Part shown: positions 60,949 to 64,000 of the stretch, piece after piece
Layout: every line of letters starts with the position of its first letter
Numbering within the stretch: position 1 is the first letter of the stretch
From: Clostridium sp.
GTDB lineage: Bacteria > Bacillota > Clostridia > Clostridiales > Clostridiaceae
Length of the DNA stretch: 64,000 nt
NCBI RefSeq assembly: GCF_016650035.1
Contig: NZ_JAENWM010000007.1
Coordinates: 1 to 64,000 of the forward strand
Direction: 5' to 3'
Notes under the pieces: model-generated
Databases searched by the model: none
Seen by the model: only the letters and a program-made list of their open reading frames with translations
What the model was told of the DNA's origin: nothing
Position numbers and translations under genes: made by a program

Positions 60949-61196
60949 ATGTATAGACTTTCTTCAAAGTGACTTGAAACAGAAGCGACAAAACTATTGA
61001 AATACTATTTAGAAACTCTTCTTTCGCGAACATAAAATTCTCGTAAGCCTGCCAGGACGGCAGGCTAGTGAACCTGAGCCAGGAAGGCGAATGTGAACGT
61101 TAGAGAATTTTATATGAGCGAAAGATTAGAGTTTATTAATGGTATTTCCTAGTTTCGAGCTCTGTTGCAAGGTACGAAGAAGAATTCTCTATACAT
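60949..61196. repeat. ~248-bp imperfect palindromic element (MITE-like or structured RNA repeat)
   Basis: ATGTATAGA...TCTATACAT ends; long nested arms including GAAATACTATTTAGAAACTCT / AGAGTTTATTAATGGTATTTC, TCTTTCGC/GCGAAAGA, ATAAAATTCTC/GAGAATTTTAT and central hairpin AGCCTGCC-AGGAC-GGCAGGCT. Confidence 0.75.
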
Positions 61197-61208
61197 ATTT
61201 TTTCTGCA

Positions 61209-61234
61209 ATAAAAAAACACAGCTATTGCTGTGC
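61209..61234 (-). terminator. terminator overlapping the stop codon of the upstream gene
   Basis: minus strand AGCACAGC-AATA-GCTGTGTTTTTTT. Confidence 0.85.
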
Positions 61235-61900
61235 TTCAATTTCTTCAGTTTTTAATCCTACCTTATTAAACCAGTCCACATATATATAGAATAAACTCAC
61301 AACATCCTGTTGATTATATAGTAGTATTTTATCTTTTTTCTCCTGAGGCATTCTATTTATATAGTCATCATCTTTTACTATTTTACCAAAGGTTTTAGCT
61401 AAATTAGATCCACTAATTAATTCACTTTCACGATCAATATCAAATATCTTTTCTAAAGCTTTAAGCCCAATACAATTTCCTTCAGCTTTTTCATAACATT
61501 TTTGAAGATCTACATCTTGAAAATATCCTTCTAATAAAAAGTCTATTTTGTGTGCCTTTAACAAATAATTTATAACTGTAAAATCATTATTTCCCGAAAA
61601 CGTAACAATGCATTTTTTGTTATATTTATTCTTCATTTCTTCAAAATAATTTTTAGCTAGAGATAATATTTCTACAGCATCTTTTTTATTTTCCGCCATA
61701 TATTGAGTAACCTTTAACTCATTTGATGCTTCATCATAAATACAACATCCAAAAACTCCAATACATATAGGTTTTTTATAAATATAATGTTCTAAATCAA
61801 AAAACAATGCGTCTTTAAAGAGGTTCTCATTTCCGTCTATGACAAGGGCATTTTCTGTTGAAATTTCCCCCACCTTAATACTACTAAGTTTTGTAATCAC
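61223..61900 (-). CDS. RNase H-like (YprB-type) exonuclease-domain protein
   Basis: 225 aa; FFDLEH...TFSGNNDFTVINYLL...LYNQQDVVSLFYIY DEDD-type pattern. Confidence 0.75.
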   Translation of the reverse strand: MITKLSSIKVGEISTENALVIDGNENLFKDALFFDLEHYIYKKPICIGVFGCCIYDEASNELKVTQYMAENKKDAVEILSLAKNYFEEMKNKYNKKCIVTFSGNNDFTVINYLLKAHKIDFLLEGYFQDVDLQKCYEKAEGNCIGLKALEKIFDIDRESELISGSNLAKTFGKIVKDDDYINRMPQEKKDKILLYNQQDVVSLFYIYVDWFNKVGLKTEEIEAQQ

Positions 61901-62027
61901 ACTATCACTCTTTTCTACTAAGTTTACTAACTTGTTTACAACTCTTCTCTATTTATATGTTATCACAGTTTCCCCTATTATATGAAGTATTTTTAAAAAT
62001 TTAGTACATTTGAGCATTATTTTTATA

Positions 62028-62056
62028 TTGACACTTATAAATAATGATGGTAAAAT
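62028..62056 (+). promoter_or_regulatory. sigma-A promoter of feoAB
   Basis: TTGACA (62028) - 17 nt - TAAAAT (62051). Confidence 0.85.
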
Positions 62057-62061
62057 GATAT

Positions 62062-62076
62062 TGAGAATTATTTTCA
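62062..62076. promoter_or_regulatory. predicted Fur box
   Basis: TGAGAATTATTTTCA versus 7-1-7 consensus TGATAATNATTATCA. Confidence 0.75.
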
Positions 62077-62092
62077 ATGAGGAGTGATTATT

Positions 62093-62317
62093 ATGAGCAT
62101 CTATGATTTAAAACCTGGAGATAAAGCACTCATCCAATCAATTTATGGCGATGAGAAATTTATGAAAAGATTATTCGCATTAGGTTGCATAGAAGGCACA
62201 GAAGTAACACTAAAAGCAACTGCTCCACTAGGCGACCCTATAATTATAAATTTACGTGGTTTCAATTTAGCTATTAGAAAAAATGATGCTAAAAATATAC
62301 ATGTTAAAACTGCATAA
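62093..62317 (+). CDS. feoA: ferrous iron transport protein A
   Basis: SIYDLKPGDKALIQSI...RLFALGCIEGTEVTLKATAPLGDPI...LAIRKNDAKNI. Confidence 0.95.
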   Translation: MSIYDLKPGDKALIQSIYGDEKFMKRLFALGCIEGTEVTLKATAPLGDPIIINLRGFNLAIRKNDAKNIHVKTA

Positions 62318-62331
62318 GAAGGAGGATTAAA

Positions 62332-64000
62332 ATGATTACTGCTGCACTATTAGGTAATCCTAATGTTGGTAAGACGACTTTATTTAATGCACTTACAGGA
62401 TCCAATCAACATGTGGGTAATTGGGGTGGAGTAACCGTAGATAAAAAAGAAGGCATAATTAATAATCAAATTAAACTTGTTGATTTGCCAGGAATTTATG
62501 CAATGGATACTTATTCAAACGAAGAAAAAGTTTCTAAAGAGTTTTTGGAAAATGAAAATGTAGATGTAATTATAAATATTATTGATGCATCAAATCTTGA
62601 AAGAAATTTATATCTTACAACACAATTAAGACAATTTAATATACCAATAATTTTAGTATTAAACATGGTAGATGTAGCCCTATCGAAAGGCTTTGATATT
62701 GATTATAAGCTTTTATCAGAAAAACTAGGGATGAAAATTATACCTATTGTAGCTTCAAAAGGCACGGGAATATCTGATGTTACTGATTGCCTCATTAACA
62801 AAGATTATATCACTACAACGCCTAACACTTTAAAATTTAAAGATGAAAAAGAAACATATGGTTACATTGAGTCTTTATTAAAATCCTGTACTAATAAACG
62901 CAATAATAATAAAATTTCTATTACCGAAATAATAGATAAAATTGTTCTTAATAGATTTATGGCTTATCCATTGTTTTTTGGTAGTTTATTTTTAATATTT
63001 ATGTTTACTTTCAATTGGGTAGGACAACCTTTAGCTGATCTTTTAAATACATTACTTAATGATTCTCTTATTCCATTTATAAGTAATATACTTGCAAGTA
63101 ATAGTGATTGGTTTTCTTCTCTTATAGTCGATGGTATTATAAGTGGAGTTGGCTCTGTGGTAGTATTCTTGCCGATTATATTGGCATTATTCTTAGGTAT
63201 ATCATTTTTAGAAGACAGTGGTTACATGGCAAGAGCTGCTTTTATAATGGATAAATTAATGAGAAAAATGGGACTCTCAGGCAAAGCCTTTATCCCCTTG
63301 ATTGTTGGATTTGGATGTTCAGTGCCAGCTATAATGTCTGCTAGAACTTTAGAAAGTGATAAAGACAGAAAATTAACTGCTCTTTTAGTACCTCTAATGT
63401 CTTGCAATGCTAGACTACCAGTTTATGCACTCTTTGCATCAGTATTTTTCCCCGGACGCGAGACCTTAATAGTATTTTCATTATACTTAATGGGTATTGG
63501 CTTAGCCTTTGGAATTGGTATATTATTCAAACACACTTTGTTTAGAAAAGACGAAGAGCCTTTTATTATAGAATTACCAGAATATAAATTACCAGAACCA
63601 AAGACCTTATTACTACATACTTGGGAAAAAGGTAAAGGTTTCTTAAAGAAAGCAGGCACTATAATTTTCTCAATTTCTGTAATAGTATGGTTCTTATCAA
63701 ATTTCAACATTACAGGTATGGTTGACATAAATTCTAGTTTCCTCGCTATAATCGGAAAATTTATAAACCCAATATTTATCCCGCTTGGATTTGCTTCTTG
63801 GCAAAATTCTATAGCACTTCTAACTGGTCTTATGGCTAAAGAAGTAGTTGTAGGTACCATGGGTGTTATATACGGAGGCAATTTAACCAATATCTTACCT
63901 GGTTATTTTTCGCCACTATCCGCTTATAGTTTTCTCTCTTTTGTATTACTCTACACACCTTGCGTGTCAGTAATTGCAACTATGAAAAAAGAATACGGAA
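62332..64000 (+). CDS. feoB: ferrous iron transport protein B (partial, runs off the window)
   Basis: starts MITAALLGNPNVGKTTLFNALTGSNQHVGNWGGVTVDKKEG; G-protein and permease domains; no stop before 64000; absent from the ORF track. Confidence 0.96.
   Translation, partial: MITAALLGNPNVGKTTLFNALTGSNQHVGNWGGVTVDKKEGIINNQIKLVDLPGIYAMDTYSNEEKVSKEFLENENVDVIINIIDASNLERNLYLTTQLRQFNIPIILVLNMVDVALSKGFDIDYKLLSEKLGMKIIPIVASKGTGISDVTDCLINKDYITTTPNTLKFKDEKETYGYIESLLKSCTNKRNNNKISITEIIDKIVLNRFMAYPLFFGSLFLIFMFTFNWVGQPLADLLNTLLNDSLIPFISNILASNSDWFSSLIVDGIISGVGSVVVFLPIILALFLGISFLEDSGYMARAAFIMDKLMRKMGLSGKAFIPLIVGFGCSVPAIMSARTLESDKDRKLTALLVPLMSCNARLPVYALFASVFFPGRETLIVFSLYLMGIGLAFGIGILFKHTLFRKDEEPFIIELPEYKLPEPKTLLLHTWEKGKGFLKKAGTIIFSISVIVWFLSNFNITGMVDINSSFLAIIGKFINPIFIPLGFASWQNSIALLTGLMAKEVVVGTMGVIYGGNLTNILPGYFSPLSAYSFLSFVLLYTPCVSVIATMKKEYG

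Noticed and set aside
63222-63890. two minus-strand ORFs (63222-63407, 63423-63890)
   Set aside because: Antisense to feoB, which is clearly coding on + through the window end

Overview
The window is 64 kb of a low-GC Firmicutes chromosome, most likely a Clostridium-type anaerobe. It is mostly housekeeping and membrane genes; I saw no prophage, transposase, CRISPR array, rRNA or tRNA. Main content: SpoVB/MurJ-like flippases, an RluA-type pseudouridine synthase, an M20 amidohydrolase, an FtsA-like paralog, a UvrD-like helicase, pncB, ndk, ABC transporters, a D-Ala-D-Ala carboxypeptidase, topoisomerase III, threonine aldolase, a PPi-type PFK, gltX, a type IV pilus cluster, adenine deaminase and feoAB (feoB runs off the window). 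The five items most worth a second look: (1) a cobalamin-riboswitch-controlled operon (15658-21722) pairing an ECF transporter with two DUF4430/transcobalamin-like surface proteins, one of them an LPXTG protein that looks like a domain-swapped bacterial counterpart of intrinsic factor; (2) a ~620-nt apparently structured, non-coding transcript (about 37031-37648) with its own promoter-like and terminator signals; (3) a ~248-bp nested imperfect palindrome (60949-61196) that looks like a MITE or structured repeat; (4) a minor-pilin gene interrupted by a +1 frameshift located exactly inside a hairpin (50373-50892); (5) degenerate duplicated sequence next to a pilin gene. All calls are from reading the sequence by eye and recalling protein families; no database search was run.
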